From: Flavobacteriaceae bacterium
GTDB taxonomy: Bacteria > Bacteroidota > Bacteroidia > Flavobacteriales > Flavobacteriaceae
Direction of reading: 5' to 3'
Assembly: GCA_947453195.1 (NCBI GenBank)
Contig: CANGFO010000010.1
Span: 1-64,000 of the forward strand
Length of the DNA: 64,000 nucleotides
Part shown: one piece after another, positions 1-9,854 of the stretch
How positions within the stretch are numbered: the stretch's first letter is position 1
Layout of the letters: every line of letters starts with the position of its first letter
The notes under the pieces: generated by a model
The model's database searches: none
Told to the model about the DNA's origin: nothing
What the model saw: only the letters and a program-made list of their open reading frames with translations
Made by a program: the position numbers and the translations under genes

Positions 1-902
1 ATAACAACTGGCAACCTTACTATGGAGCTGCTTGTACCATTACAACTCCTGCAACTACAACTACTATTGTGTCTACACAATGTGGTACTCAACTAGGATT
101 AATGACTGATGTAGTTTACGCTAACTTAGTTTCTTATGCTTCAGGTTATAGATTCAAAGTGACAAACTTGTCTACTAGTGCGGTTCAAACAATAGATAGA
201 AGTTTAAGAGAATTTAGATTCAATTTATTGAGCAACATTCCTTACAACACGTTATTTAAAGTTGAGGTTGCTGTTAAAAACACGAATGGTACTTACTTAC
301 CATACGGACCAAGTTGTAACGTAACTACACCGTTGTTCCCAACAACTAGCTTACAAGATTCACAATGTGATTATGTAGCAGCAAGTAACAACGAGTTGGT
401 TTATGCTAAATTAGTAGCGAATGCAACTAATTACAGATTCAACTTTACTAATACTGCATTATCCTATGGTTACACATTTGACACCGTTTTAAGAGTATTT
501 GCTTTGAATACCGTTCCAGGCTTAACTCCAAATACTACGTATTCAGTTAAGGTAGCAGTTAAGATTGGTGGAGTATGGGGTCCATATAATAAAATATGTA
601 CACTTACCACACCAGGTACTGTTAAACCAACAACTGCTGTAACAGGTGCAGACACTAACTTTAATGCAACAGCGTATCCAAACCCATTTGCAGCTAACTT
701 CAAGCTTACTGTTACAACAACAAGCGCAGAAGTATTGCAAGTGAAAGTATACGATATGTTAGGTAAATTAATTGAGAATTCAATTATAGATCCAATCCAA
801 GTGAGAGGTCTAGAAGTAGGAAATAATTATCCATCTGGAGTTTACAACGTGATTGTAAGCCAAGGCGATAACATCAAAACCCTACGAGTAATTAAACGAT
901 AA
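1..902 (+). CDS. T9SS type A sorting domain protein, 3' part (5' end outside window)
   Basis: The reading frame is open from base 3 of the window, so the gene begins upstream and only about 300 C-terminal residues are seen. It holds two repeats of about 90 residues, each starting with a TQC/SQC motif and ending in C-x-x-TTP, plus the tail of a third at the left edge. They look like fibronectin-III-type beta domains. The last 80 residues (from AYPNPF through a GxYPSGVY-like motif to a final RVIKR) form a type A sorting domain. That domain sends Bacteroidota proteins through the type IX secretion system, where it is removed. The function of the missing N-terminal part cannot be read. A GTG at 69 is an internal codon, not the start. 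Confidence 0.9.
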   Translation, partial: NNWQPYYGAACTITTPATTTTIVSTQCGTQLGLMTDVVYANLVSYASGYRFKVTNLSTSAVQTIDRSLREFRFNLLSNIPYNTLFKVEVAVKNTNGTYLPYGPSCNVTTPLFPTTSLQDSQCDYVAASNNELVYAKLVANATNYRFNFTNTALSYGYTFDTVLRVFALNTVPGLTPNTTYSVKVAVKIGGVWGPYNKICTLTTPGTVKPTTAVTGADTNFNATAYPNPFAANFKLTVTTTSAEVLQVKVYDMLGKLIENSIIDPIQVRGLEVGNNYPSGVYNVIVSQGDNIKTLRVIKR

Positions 903-928
903 TCTCTAAAGAGATAAATCTTAATAGA

Positions 929-960
929 AAAACCCCTCCTCAATTTGAGGAGGGGTTTTT
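929..960 (+). terminator. Rho-independent terminator after the T9SS protein
   Basis: A perfect GC-rich inverted repeat (CCCCTCCTCAA facing TTGAGGAGGGG) is followed by a T run. It lies 26 bases after the stop codon. Confidence 0.9.
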
Positions 961-984
961 ATTTGATAAGGATTTGATATAATA

Positions 985-1020
985 TAAAAAAGGCTATACA
1001 ATTTGTATAGCCTTTTTTAT
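985..1020. terminator. Bidirectional terminator between T9SS protein and prfC
   Basis: The inverted repeat AGGCTATACAA / TTGTATAGCCT is flanked by an A run and a T run. It can stop transcription from either side and is the likely terminator of the leftward prfC gene. Confidence 0.85.
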
Positions 1021-1038
1021 AAATTAAAGAATATGAAT

Positions 1039-2628
1039 TTAGTCAAATTCTGAGGTGAAGAATAATTTTACACTAGGATATTTACTTTGTGTCATTTGAA
1101 TTGTAAAATCAGAATCGGCTAGAAATACTAATTGATTGTATTTGTCATGCGCTAAGAATTTTTGTTTGACTCTTCTAAATTCTTTGAATTCTTCATTTTT
1201 GGCGTCATCTGGTTTTACCCAACAAGCTTTGTGTACTGGAAAATTTTCATAAGTACATTTTGCACCATATTCATGTTCTAATCGGTATTGAATTACCTCA
1301 TATTGAAGTGCTCCAACGGTACCAATTATTTTACGATTATTCATTTCTAAAGTAAACAACTGCGCAACCCCTTCATCCATTAATTGATCAACACCCTTTT
1401 CCAATTGTTTTGCTTTCATTGGATCAGCATTATTAATGTACCTAAAATGTTCTGGAGAGAAACTTGGAATTCCTCTAAAATTCATCATTTCTCCTTCAGT
1501 TAAGGTGTCTCCAATTTTAAAATTTCCAGTATCGTGTAATCCCACAATGTCTCCAGGATAGGAAATGTCTACAATTTCTTTCTTTTCTGCAAAAAATGCA
1601 TTCGGACTCGAAAATTTCAAACTTTTATTCAATCGCACATGAGTGTAGGGTTTGTTTCTTTCAAATGTTCCCGAAACAATTTTAATAAATGCCAATCGGT
1701 CCCGATGTTTTGGGTCCATGTTAGCATGAATTTTAAATACAAATCCAGATAATTTTGCTTCCTCCGGATTTACTAATCGGGTATCAGATTCTTTTGCTCT
1801 TGGCGTAGGTGCAATTTCAACAAAACAGTCTAATAATTCTCGAACGCCAAAATTATTTAAAGCAGATCCAAAAAACACGGGTTGTAAATTTCCGGCCAAA
1901 TACTCTTCTTTACTAAAATCGGGATATACTTCTTCAATTAATTCTAATTCTTCTCTTAACTTGATTGCCGGATTTTCACCTATTAATTTATCAAGCTCGG
2001 GACTCATCAAATCCGAAATAGCAATGGTGTCTTCAATGTTTTTTCTGCTATCACCACTAAATAGATTGATGTTTTTCTCCCAAATATTATAAATACCTTG
2101 AAAATCATATCCCATTCCAATAGGAAAACTCAAAGGGGTAACTTGAAGTCCCAATTTTTTTTCTACTTCGTCCATAAGGTCGAAAGCATCTTTTCCTTCT
2201 CTATCTAATTTATTGATGAAGACAATAATTGGAATTTTACGCATTCTACATACCGAAACTAATTTTTCAGTTTGTTCCTCAACACCCTTTGCCACATCAA
2301 TGACTACAATAACACTATCAACCGCTGTTAGAGTTCTAAAAGTATCTTCTGCAAAATCTTTGTGTCCTGGAGTATCCAAGATGTTTATTTTTTTGTCTTT
2401 ATAGTTAAATGCTAAAACTGAAGTAGCAACAGAAATACCTCTTTGGCGTTCAATTTCCATAAAGTCACTCGTAGCACCTTTTTTTATTTTGTTGTTTTTA
2501 ACTGCTCCAGCTTCTTGAATTGCCCCTCCAAAAAGTAATAATTTTTCGGTTAGTGTAGTTTTTCCAGCATCGGGATGCGAGATGATTCCGAAAGTTCTGC
2601 GGCGTAATATTTCTTTTAAAAAACTCAT
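1039..2628 (-). CDS. prfC: Peptide chain release factor 3
   Basis: RF3 is a translational GTPase that removes RF1/RF2 from the ribosome after termination. The N-terminal GTPase motifs are all present: HPDAGKTT (P-loop), DTPGHKDF (G3) and NKLD (G4). They are followed by the EF-Tu-like domain II and the RF3 C-terminal domain. The reading frame could extend seven codons upstream to 2649. The start at 2628 (MSFLKEILRRRTF) was chosen because it gives 529 residues and matches the usual RF3 N-terminus just before the RRTF motif. It is monocistronic, with a terminator on its 3' side. Confidence 0.95.
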   Translation of the reverse strand: MSFLKEILRRRTFGIISHPDAGKTTLTEKLLLFGGAIQEAGAVKNNKIKKGATSDFMEIERQRGISVATSVLAFNYKDKKINILDTPGHKDFAEDTFRTLTAVDSVIVVIDVAKGVEEQTEKLVSVCRMRKIPIIVFINKLDREGKDAFDLMDEVEKKLGLQVTPLSFPIGMGYDFQGIYNIWEKNINLFSGDSRKNIEDTIAISDLMSPELDKLIGENPAIKLREELELIEEVYPDFSKEEYLAGNLQPVFFGSALNNFGVRELLDCFVEIAPTPRAKESDTRLVNPEEAKLSGFVFKIHANMDPKHRDRLAFIKIVSGTFERNKPYTHVRLNKSLKFSSPNAFFAEKKEIVDISYPGDIVGLHDTGNFKIGDTLTEGEMMNFRGIPSFSPEHFRYINNADPMKAKQLEKGVDQLMDEGVAQLFTLEMNNRKIIGTVGALQYEVIQYRLEHEYGAKCTYENFPVHKACWVKPDDAKNEEFKEFRRVKQKFLAHDKYNQLVFLADSDFTIQMTQSKYPSVKLFFTSEFD

Positions 2629-2748
2629 ATTTATTATAATGGATTGCAAAAATACTATTTATTAAATAAATAACTAATGCAAGTTGCCATTTCCAATTAC
2701 TTATTCTATTTTCTGTTAATAAATTTTTGTTAATAGTAGGTTCTATTG

Positions 2749-2778
2749 TTGTTTAATACGTCCTATTTGTTACTTTTG
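2749..2778 (+). promoter_or_regulatory. Bacteroidota-type promoter for the foldase operon
   Basis: TTG at 2749-2751 and TACTTTTG at 2771-2778 are separated by exactly 19 bases, matching the TTTG-N19-TAnnTTTG consensus. Transcription would start near 2784. Confidence 0.65.
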
Positions 2779-2787
2779 TTGATTGTA

Positions 2788-2809
2788 TTTACATTTTTCT
2801 AAATGTAAA
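2788..2809 (+). promoter_or_regulatory. Hairpin in the 5' leader of the foldase operon
   Basis: A perfect 9-bp inverted repeat, TTTACATTT / AAATGTAAA, with a 4-base loop lies in the predicted leader, about 40 bases before the start codon. It could be an operator or an mRNA-stabilising 5' hairpin. Its function is not known from sequence. Confidence 0.5.
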
Positions 2810-2850
2810 ATTTATATTGTTTTGAATAACTTAATTTAATTAAATTGATA

Positions 2851-4815
2851 ATGAAGTTAAAGCATGTTTTTTTAGGATTATTGATGGGATTTGTTTTGGT
2901 TGCAAAGGCACAAACCAGTTCCAAAGAGGTTTTATTTACAATTGATGACAAGCCGTTTTATACTGATGAATTCATAAGAGTTTATAATAAAAATTTAGAT
3001 TTAGTAAAAGACGAATCTCAAAAAGATTTGAATCAATATCTTGAATTATTCGTTGGATATAAATTAAAAGTGACTAAAGCCAACAAATTGGGATTGCAAA
3101 ACAACACGCAATACCAAACTGAGTTAAAAAGCTACAGAACTCAATTGTCTAAAAACTACACCTCCGATTCTAAAGTAACTAAAGAGCTTGTAGATGAAGG
3201 GTATAAACGACTTCTTAAAGAAGTGAATGCTTCTCATATTTTAATTTTAGCAGATGAAAATGCGGCTCCTGCTGATACTTTAGCTGCTTACAATAAAACA
3301 ATGGGCATTCGCGACAGAATTTTAAAAGGGGAAGATTTTGGGGCTTTAGCAGCAGAATTATCTCAAGATCCTTCTGCCAAAGACAATAAAGGAAATTTAG
3401 GTTATTTTACCAGTTTTAAAATGGTTTATGCTTTTGAAAATGGTGCTTATAAAACGCCTGTTGGTTCTATTTCTATGCCTGTTCGTACTCGTTTTGGATA
3501 CCATTTAATCAAAGTAAATGACGTTCGAGATAATCGTGGTGAGATTGCGGTGTCACATATTATGATTTTAAAAAATAAAGAGGGTGTAGCAGTAGAAAAT
3601 GCTAAAGCAACTATTGAAGATATCTACCAAAAATTACAACAAGGAGAAAAATTTGAAGAATTGGCAAAGCAATTATCCGAAGATAAATCTTCCGCTTCTA
3701 AAGGTGGTGTTTTAAATCGATTTGCTTCTGGTCAACTTAGTTCTGAAGAATTTGAAAATCAAGCGTTCTCTTTAACTAAAGAAAATCCAATATCTAAACC
3801 ATTTGAAACAAATTTTGGTTGGCATATTGTGAAACTTATGGATAAGTATCCTGTGAAAACATATGATGAGTCTAAAGCAGAATTAGAAAACAAAATCAGC
3901 AAAGACGACCGTTCTCGATTGATTACTAATTCGTTAACAGAAAAATTAAGAGTTAAATACCCAATTCAAAAAGACGCAAAATTATATAGCGCTTTATCAA
4001 AATCAGTTACAGATGCTTTTTTTGAAAACAAATGGGCTGTTCCAACAGATACTAATAAATACGACAAAACCTTATTTTCAATTGGATCTAAAAATTTCAA
4101 AGGAACTGAATTCTTAGATTATGTATATTCTAAACAAAAAGGAGGTTCTGCAATTAGACCAATTTCAAAATTGACCAATTACCTTTTTGATGCTTATGTT
4201 GATGAAAAAAGAAACCAATATTATAACGATAATTTAGAAGTAGAATTTCCAGAATTTTCAGCTGTTATGGATGAATATCGTGACGGTTTATTATTGTTTG
4301 ATTTAATGGATAAAGAAATTTGGCAACGATCTAAATCAGATACTACAGGTTTAAAAGCGTTTTACGAAACTCAAAAAGACAAACACCTTTGGAAAACTAG
4401 AGTGAATTCTGAAATTTATTCCTCAACAGATTTAAGCAAAATGAAAAAAGTGTTAAGTATGTTGAAGAAAAAACAAACTTCAAAAGACATTAAAGAAAAA
4501 TTCAATACCAAGGATAATGTAAGTGTCATGTTCTACGAAGGGATTTATGAAGATGGCGCCGATGCATTACCTAAGGGGACTAAAATGGAAATCGGAGTTT
4601 CTGAAATCACCAACAAAGGGGAGTATTATTATGTTACTAATGTGAAAAGTGTACTTCCGGCGGGAATAAAAACTTTGGAAGAATGTAGAGGGAAATTGGT
4701 AAATGACTACCAACAATATTTAGAACAAAACTGGGTAAATGAATTAAAAAAAGAATTTACAGTTAAAGTGGATACTGCAGTTTTTGAAAAAGTAAAAAAT
4801 CAAATTAAAAAATAA
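2851..4815 (+). CDS. Periplasmic peptidylprolyl isomerase with two parvulin domains
   Basis: This is a 654-residue exported foldase. The signal peptide runs to about residue 20 (FVLVAKA-QT). Two PpiC/parvulin domains follow, at about 120-225 and 230-335, each starting with an ASHI/SHIMI strand and ending in a GxH(L/I)VK-type motif. The C-terminal 320 residues match no domain I recognise. Such proteins assist folding of outer-membrane and secreted proteins. The ATG at 2851 was chosen over an in-frame TTG at 2845 because it begins directly with the MKLK signal sequence. It lies 8 bases upstream of a second SurA-like gene, which suggests co-transcription. Confidence 0.88.
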   Translation: MKLKHVFLGLLMGFVLVAKAQTSSKEVLFTIDDKPFYTDEFIRVYNKNLDLVKDESQKDLNQYLELFVGYKLKVTKANKLGLQNNTQYQTELKSYRTQLSKNYTSDSKVTKELVDEGYKRLLKEVNASHILILADENAAPADTLAAYNKTMGIRDRILKGEDFGALAAELSQDPSAKDNKGNLGYFTSFKMVYAFENGAYKTPVGSISMPVRTRFGYHLIKVNDVRDNRGEIAVSHIMILKNKEGVAVENAKATIEDIYQKLQQGEKFEELAKQLSEDKSSASKGGVLNRFASGQLSSEEFENQAFSLTKENPISKPFETNFGWHIVKLMDKYPVKTYDESKAELENKISKDDRSRLITNSLTEKLRVKYPIQKDAKLYSALSKSVTDAFFENKWAVPTDTNKYDKTLFSIGSKNFKGTEFLDYVYSKQKGGSAIRPISKLTNYLFDAYVDEKRNQYYNDNLEVEFPEFSAVMDEYRDGLLLFDLMDKEIWQRSKSDTTGLKAFYETQKDKHLWKTRVNSEIYSSTDLSKMKKVLSMLKKKQTSKDIKEKFNTKDNVSVMFYEGIYEDGADALPKGTKMEIGVSEITNKGEYYYVTNVKSVLPAGIKTLEECRGKLVNDYQQYLEQNWVNELKKEFTVKVDTAVFEKVKNQIKK

Positions 4816-4823
4816 ATAGTATA

Positions 4824-6230
4824 ATGATGAATGTTTTGAATTGTAAAAGAACACTAGGTATCTTCCTTTTTTTAATTGGTTTTTACGCAAATGCTCAGGA
4901 GATTATTAAAGAAAAAGAGCCAGAGAAAAAACCTGTAACGCAACAAAAAAGGCAAAAAGTAGATGGTATTGTTGCTACAGTGGGTGATTATATTGTTTTA
5001 GATTCAGATATTGATAAAGCTTTTTTAGAAATAGAAAGTTCGGGTAATTCTACAAAAGACATTACGCGTTGTCAAATGCTTGGTAAATTATTGGAAGATA
5101 AATTGTATGCACACCAAGCCATTCAAGATTCTATCGTAGTTAAAGATGAGGAGGTTAAGGAAAAGATGAATCAACAGCTAGATTATATGGTAGAGCAGTT
5201 GAAATCTATGGATAATGTAGTGAAATATTTCAAGAAAAATAGTGAGGATGAATTCAAAACAGAACTTTTTGAAATCTTGAAACAACAAAAGTTAGCTGCC
5301 GAAATGCAGAAAAAAATTATTGATCCAATTCAAATTACACCCGAAGAAACTAGAAATTTCTTTAAGAAAATTCCAGAATCGGATAGACCACTTTTGGGAG
5401 CCGAATTAGAAATGGCTCAAATTGTAATTACACCCAAAGTTTCAGAGCTAGAAAAGCAAACTGTAATTAATCGACTTAGAGAAATAAAAAAGGAAGTTTT
5501 AGCGGGTGCTAGTTTTACAACTAAAGCCGTATTGTACACCGAAGATCCAGGTTCAAGATCTAGTGGTGGATTCTATAAAATAAACAAGAAAACTCCATTT
5601 GTAAAAGAGTTTAAAGACGTGGCTTACTCACTGCAGGAAGGCGAAATTTCAGAGCCATTTGAAACAGAATTTGGTTTCCATATTATTTATTTGGAAAAAA
5701 TAAAAGGACAAGATTTAGAATTACGTCATATTTTAATGGCCGCCAAAATTACTCCAGATGCCTTAAAAGAAGCAAAAGACAAGATCGAATTAATCAGAAA
5801 ACGTATCCAAGATAAAGAAATTACTTTTGCAGAAGCTGCAAGAACACTATCTGATGAAAAAGAAACGCGTGCCAACGGTGGGACTTTAATTAATCCTAAA
5901 ACTCAAGATACACATTTTGAATTAACTAAAATGGATCCAGAGTTTTATGCTCAAGTTTCCAATATGAATAGTGGTGATATCTCTCCAGTAATTTTAGATG
6001 AAGATCCAAAAGCAGGAAAAAGATATAAAATCATAACCGTTACCAATAAAATAGATCAACATATTGCAGATTTTAGTAAAGATTACACTAAAATTAAAGA
6101 TCTAGCTCTTAAAGAAAAACAAATTAATGCCATTGCAAAATGGTCGGAAAACAAAATTAAAGAAACCTATATTAAAATTAATGGTGAGTATTCTAATTGT
6201 GAATTCACTAATAATTGGCTTAAAAAATAG
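4824..6230 (+). CDS. SurA-like periplasmic chaperone/peptidylprolyl isomerase
   Basis: The 468-residue exported protein has a signal peptide (to about residue 25, YANAQ). A SurA N-terminal-like helical region (about 50-180) follows, then two parvulin domains at about 190-295 and 298-400. The first ends in FGFHIIYLEK and the second begins LELRHILMAAK. The order matches SurA, which escorts outer-membrane beta-barrel proteins across the periplasm. Tandem ATGs at 4824 and 4827 leave the start uncertain by one codon. It probably forms an operon with the preceding foldase and perhaps with the MoxR gene downstream. Confidence 0.88.
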   Translation: MMNVLNCKRTLGIFLFLIGFYANAQEIIKEKEPEKKPVTQQKRQKVDGIVATVGDYIVLDSDIDKAFLEIESSGNSTKDITRCQMLGKLLEDKLYAHQAIQDSIVVKDEEVKEKMNQQLDYMVEQLKSMDNVVKYFKKNSEDEFKTELFEILKQQKLAAEMQKKIIDPIQITPEETRNFFKKIPESDRPLLGAELEMAQIVITPKVSELEKQTVINRLREIKKEVLAGASFTTKAVLYTEDPGSRSSGGFYKINKKTPFVKEFKDVAYSLQEGEISEPFETEFGFHIIYLEKIKGQDLELRHILMAAKITPDALKEAKDKIELIRKRIQDKEITFAEAARTLSDEKETRANGGTLINPKTQDTHFELTKMDPEFYAQVSNMNSGDISPVILDEDPKAGKRYKIITVTNKIDQHIADFSKDYTKIKDLALKEKQINAIAKWSENKIKETYIKINGEYSNCEFTNNWLKK

Positions 6231-6231
6231 T

Positions 6232-6296
6232 CAGTAGTAAGTAGATGTTAGTAAGTAGATTTTCTAACTTCCATCTTCTAACTCCCAACTTTAAAC
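6232..6296. repeat. Seven-base-periodic repeat, two facing arms
   Basis: The gap before the MoxR gene holds AGTAAGTAGATGTTAGTAAG followed by an arm made of heptads such as CTAACTT, CCATCTT, CTAACTC and CCAACTT. The two arms are purine-rich and pyrimidine-rich versions of one theme and could fold back on each other. Related arrays occur at 23360, 23583, 23928 and 26041. Confidence 0.6.
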
Positions 6297-6305
6297 TCAA
6301 ATAGT

Positions 6306-7259
6306 ATGTCGGACGTAGCTGCAATTCAAAGTTTAGTTCAAAAAAGAGTTGAACTTAAAAAAGAAATTTCCAAAATAATTATCGGACAAGATGCGGTTGT
6401 TGACCAAGTGTTGTTGAGTATATTTTCTGGAGGTCATGCACTTTTAGTTGGAGTTCCAGGATTAGCCAAAACTTTAATGGTGAATACTATTTCGCAAGCT
6501 TTAGGTTTGGCTTTCAAACGAATTCAGTTCACTCCCGATTTAATGCCTTCGGATATTTTAGGAAGCGAAATTCTTGATGAAAACCGTCAGTTTAAATTCA
6601 TTAAAGGACCTATTTTTTCAAATATTATCCTTGCCGACGAGATCAATAGAACCCCGCCAAAAACGCAAGCAGCACTTTTAGAAGCCATGCAAGAGCGTTC
6701 GGTAACTATTGCAGGACATAATTATAAATTGGATTTACCTTATTTCGTTTTAGCAACCCAAAACCCAATTGAACAAGAAGGAACCTATCCTTTGCCAGAA
6801 GCGCAATTAGACCGTTTTATGTTTGCTATTAAACTTGATTACCCTTCATTTGCAGAAGAGGTAGAAGTAGTAAAAAGCACAACTTCGGATGCAAAACAAA
6901 CGATAAATCCGTTATTTTCTGCTCAAGAAATAATTGATTTCCAAAATTTAATTCGTCGTATTCCGGTTGCCGATAATGTAATTGAATATGCAGTTACTTT
7001 GGTAAGTAAAACCCGTCCAGATAATGCACTTTCTAATGAATTTGTAAAAAACTACTTAGACTGGGGTGCAGGACCTAGAGCTTCACAAAATTTAATTTTG
7101 GCCGCCAAAGCCAATGCCGCTTTCAACGGAAAATTTTCGCCAGATATTGAAGATGTTAAAGCTGTTGCTGTTGGAATACTTCGCCATAGAATCATTAAGA
7201 ATTACAAGGCTGATGCCGAAGGAATCACCGAAGAAATGATTATTGATAAGTTGTTATAA
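6306..7259 (+). CDS. MoxR family AAA+ ATPase
   Basis: The 317-residue AAA+ ATPase has Walker A GVPGLAKT, Walker B ILADEINR, a sensor-1 ATQNP motif and a LPEAQLDRF segment, which is the standard MoxR arrangement. MoxR proteins act as chaperones that remodel partner complexes, often with DUF58 and von Willebrand A proteins in Bacteroidota (Bat operons). Here those partners are not adjacent: the gene is followed by a terminator and aconitase, so its client cannot be inferred from context. The ATG start lies just after the heptad-repeat gap. Confidence 0.93.
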   Translation: MSDVAAIQSLVQKRVELKKEISKIIIGQDAVVDQVLLSIFSGGHALLVGVPGLAKTLMVNTISQALGLAFKRIQFTPDLMPSDILGSEILDENRQFKFIKGPIFSNIILADEINRTPPKTQAALLEAMQERSVTIAGHNYKLDLPYFVLATQNPIEQEGTYPLPEAQLDRFMFAIKLDYPSFAEEVEVVKSTTSDAKQTINPLFSAQEIIDFQNLIRRIPVADNVIEYAVTLVSKTRPDNALSNEFVKNYLDWGAGPRASQNLILAAKANAAFNGKFSPDIEDVKAVAVGILRHRIIKNYKADAEGITEEMIIDKLL

Positions 7260-7284
7260 ACAATTTATTAGTGTTACTAGAATA

Positions 7285-7313
7285 CCCTAACCAATAAATG
7301 GTTAGGGTTTTTT
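7285..7313 (+). terminator. Terminator after the MoxR gene
   Basis: CCCTAACC / GGTTAGGG with a 7-base loop is followed by six T. Confidence 0.9.
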
Positions 7314-7403
7314 GCTTTTATTGATTTCTTAATAAAATCAATATTATTTAATTTTTGACCTTAATAATGCTATTTTAGTAAAAATTACATATCTAAATTG
7401 ACT

Positions 7404-7478
7404 ATTTCGTAAATTATTCAAATCAAAGAACATATTTGACTAAAAATTTTTAAAAACTTCATCGATTTCGTAAATTTG
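7404..7478 (+). promoter_or_regulatory. Aconitase promoter region with a 12-base direct repeat
   Basis: TAAATTTG at 7471-7478 fits the -7 element. ATTTCGTAAATT occurs at 7404-7415 and again at 7465-7476, overlapping that element, with starts 61 bases apart. The repeat could be a regulator site. No good -33 element was seen. Confidence 0.45.
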
Positions 7479-7506
7479 CTCTGCAAACAAATAAATCTAT
7501 ATTACT

Positions 7507-9774
7507 ATGGCTTTTGATATTCAAATGATTGAAAAAGTATATGCATCAATGGCTTCCCGCGTAGATAAAGCTAGGGAGTTAGTTGGTCGTCCGCTTACTT
7601 TAACAGAGAAAATTTTATACAACCACCTTTGGGATGGTAATCCAACAACAGTTTATAAAAGAGGAATTGATTATGTTGATTTTGCTCCAGATAGAGTAGC
7701 ATGTCAAGATGCAACTGCTCAAATGGCATTATTACAATTCATGCATGCAGGTAAGAAAACAGTTGCGGTTCCTACAACCGTGCACTGTGATCACCTTATC
7801 CAAGCTAAAGTAGGTGCTAAAACCGATTTAGCAGTGGCAACTTCACAGTCTAAAGAAGTTTTTGATTTCCTTTCATCAGTTTCAAATAAATACGGAATTG
7901 GTTTCTGGAAACCAGGAGCAGGAATTATTCACCAAGTAGTTTTAGAAAATTATGCTTTCCCAGGTGGAATGATGATTGGAACCGATTCACATACAGTAAA
8001 CGCAGGAGGATTGGGTATGCTTGCTATTGGTGTGGGTGGTGCTGATGCCGTTGATGTAATGTCGGGTATGGCTTGGGAATTGAAATTTCCAAAGTTAATC
8101 GGAGTTAAATTAACTGGAAAATTAAATGGTTGGACTGCACCAAAAGATGTTATTCTTAGAGTTGCCGACATTCTTACTGTAAAAGGAGGAACTGGTGCCA
8201 TTGTAGAATATTTTGGTGAAGGTGCAATCAATATGTCTTGTACAGGAAAAGGAACTATTTGTAATATGGGTGCCGAAATTGGCGCTACCACTTCTACATT
8301 TGGTTACGATGATTCCATGAGAAGATATTTAGCATCAACTGGTCGTCAAGATGTAGTGGATGCTGCCGATAAAGTAGCATCTTACTTAACTGGAGATGCT
8401 GAAGTTTATGCTAATCCAGAAACTTATTTTGATCAAGTTATTGAAATTAACTTATCAGAATTAGAGCCTTATATCAACGGACCTTTTACACCAGATAGAG
8501 GAACTCCGGTTTCAAAAATGAAAGAAGAAGCAGCTAAAAATGGTTGGCCTCTAAAAGTAGAATGGGGATTAATTGGTTCATGTACCAACTCATCTTACGA
8601 AGATATGGCGCGTGCTGCTTCAATTGTAGAGCAAGCTGTCGCTCACGGAATTACTCCAAAAGCAGAATTCGGAATCAATCCTGGTTCTGAGCAAGTGCGT
8701 TATACAATCGAAAGAGATGGCATCATCGCAACTTTTGAAAAAATGGGAACTAAAGTATTTACAAATGCTTGCGGACCTTGTATCGGACAATGGGATAGAG
8801 AAGGAGCTGACAAAGGAGAAAAAAATACTATCGTTCATTCGTTTAATAGAAACTTTTCTAAACGTGCCGATGGAAATCCAAATACACACGCTTTTGTAAC
8901 TTCACCAGAAATGGTAGCTGCTTTAGCAATTTCAGGAGATTTATCTTTTAATCCGTTAACCGATACTTTATTGAATGATAAAGGGGAAGCGGTGAAATTC
9001 AATCCACCAACAGGTGATGAATTACCAAATAAAGGTTTTGCAGTAGAAGACGCTGGTTTTCAAGCGCCTGCAGCTGATGGAAGCGGAGTAGAAGTAGTGG
9101 TTTCTGAAACTTCAGACCGTTTACAATTACTAGCACCTTTTGATGCTTGGGATGGTAAAAATTATACAGGAGCTAAATTGTTAATCAAAGCTTTTGGAAA
9201 ATGTACTACTGATCACATCTCAATGGCAGGTCCATGGTTACGCTTCCGCGGACATTTAGATAATATTTCTAATAACATGTTGATTGGTGCTGTAAACGCA
9301 TTCAATCAAGAAGCTAATAAAGTTAAAAATCAATTAACCGGAGAATATGCTGCTGTGCCAGCAGTTGCAAGAGCTTATAAAGCTGCTGGAGTTCCTTCAA
9401 TAGTTGTTGGAGATCAAAACTATGGTGAAGGTTCTTCTCGTGAACATGCTGCTATGGAGCCTCGTTTCTTAGGTGTGAAAGCGGTATTGGTAAAATCATT
9501 TGCTCGTATTCACGAAACGAACTTGAAAAAACAAGGTATGTTGGCATTAACTTTTGCTAACGAAGCAGATTACGACAAAATTCAAGAGAATGATACTTTT
9601 GATTTTGTAGATTTAACAAGCTTTGCTCCAGGTAAACCATTAACAATTGCGATTACTCATGCAGACGGTTCTCAAGAATCTATCTTGGCTAATCATACTT
9701 ATAATGACAGTCAAATTGGTTGGTTTAAAGCAGGTTCGGCTTTAAATTTAATTGCTGCTGCTGGAAATGCTTAA
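7507..9774 (+). CDS. Aconitate hydratase (mitochondrial-type)
   Basis: Aconitase interconverts citrate and isocitrate in the TCA cycle. The 755-residue length fits the mitochondrial-like subfamily used by Bacteroidota rather than the roughly 890-residue AcnA. The [4Fe-4S] ligands lie in GSCTNSS and in TNACGPCIG (C-x-x-C). The swivelling C-terminal domain carries [17 protein letters not shown] with the active-site serine and arginine. The gene is monocistronic, with its own promoter and terminator. The protein is cytoplasmic. Confidence 0.97.
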   Translation: MAFDIQMIEKVYASMASRVDKARELVGRPLTLTEKILYNHLWDGNPTTVYKRGIDYVDFAPDRVACQDATAQMALLQFMHAGKKTVAVPTTVHCDHLIQAKVGAKTDLAVATSQSKEVFDFLSSVSNKYGIGFWKPGAGIIHQVVLENYAFPGGMMIGTDSHTVNAGGLGMLAIGVGGADAVDVMSGMAWELKFPKLIGVKLTGKLNGWTAPKDVILRVADILTVKGGTGAIVEYFGEGAINMSCTGKGTICNMGAEIGATTSTFGYDDSMRRYLASTGRQDVVDAADKVASYLTGDAEVYANPETYFDQVIEINLSELEPYINGPFTPDRGTPVSKMKEEAAKNGWPLKVEWGLIGSCTNSSYEDMARAASIVEQAVAHGITPKAEFGINPGSEQVRYTIERDGIIATFEKMGTKVFTNACGPCIGQWDREGADKGEKNTIVHSFNRNFSKRADGNPNTHAFVTSPEMVAALAISGDLSFNPLTDTLLNDKGEAVKFNPPTGDELPNKGFAVEDAGFQAPAADGSGVEVVVSETSDRLQLLAPFDAWDGKNYTGAKLLIKAFGKCTTDHISMAGPWLRFRGHLDNISNNMLIGAVNAFNQEANKVKNQLTGEYAAVPAVARAYKAAGVPSIVVGDQNYGEGSSREHAAMEPRFLGVKAVLVKSFARIHETNLKKQGMLALTFANEADYDKIQENDTFDFVDLTSFAPGKPLTIAITHADGSQESILANHTYNDSQIGWFKAGSALNLIAAAGNA

Positions 9775-9798
9775 TTGGTATTCCAACTATATATAACA

Positions 9799-9830
9799 AA
9801 AACTCCCAAGTTATACTTGGGAGTTTTTTA
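9799..9830. terminator. Terminator between aconitase and GAPDH
   Basis: AAAACTCCCAAG / CTTGGGAGTTTT is followed by T and preceded by A. It can serve both convergent genes. Confidence 0.88.
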
Positions 9831-9854
9831 TTTGAATTAATAATTAACTAACTG

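Noticed and set aside
470..740. Minus-strand frames opposite the T9SS repeat protein
   Set aside because: They arise from repeated Thr/Val codons of the real gene and have no family resemblance.
8620..8899. Overlapping frames within the aconitase gene on both strands
   Set aside because: They lie within the conserved aconitase region and are shadows.
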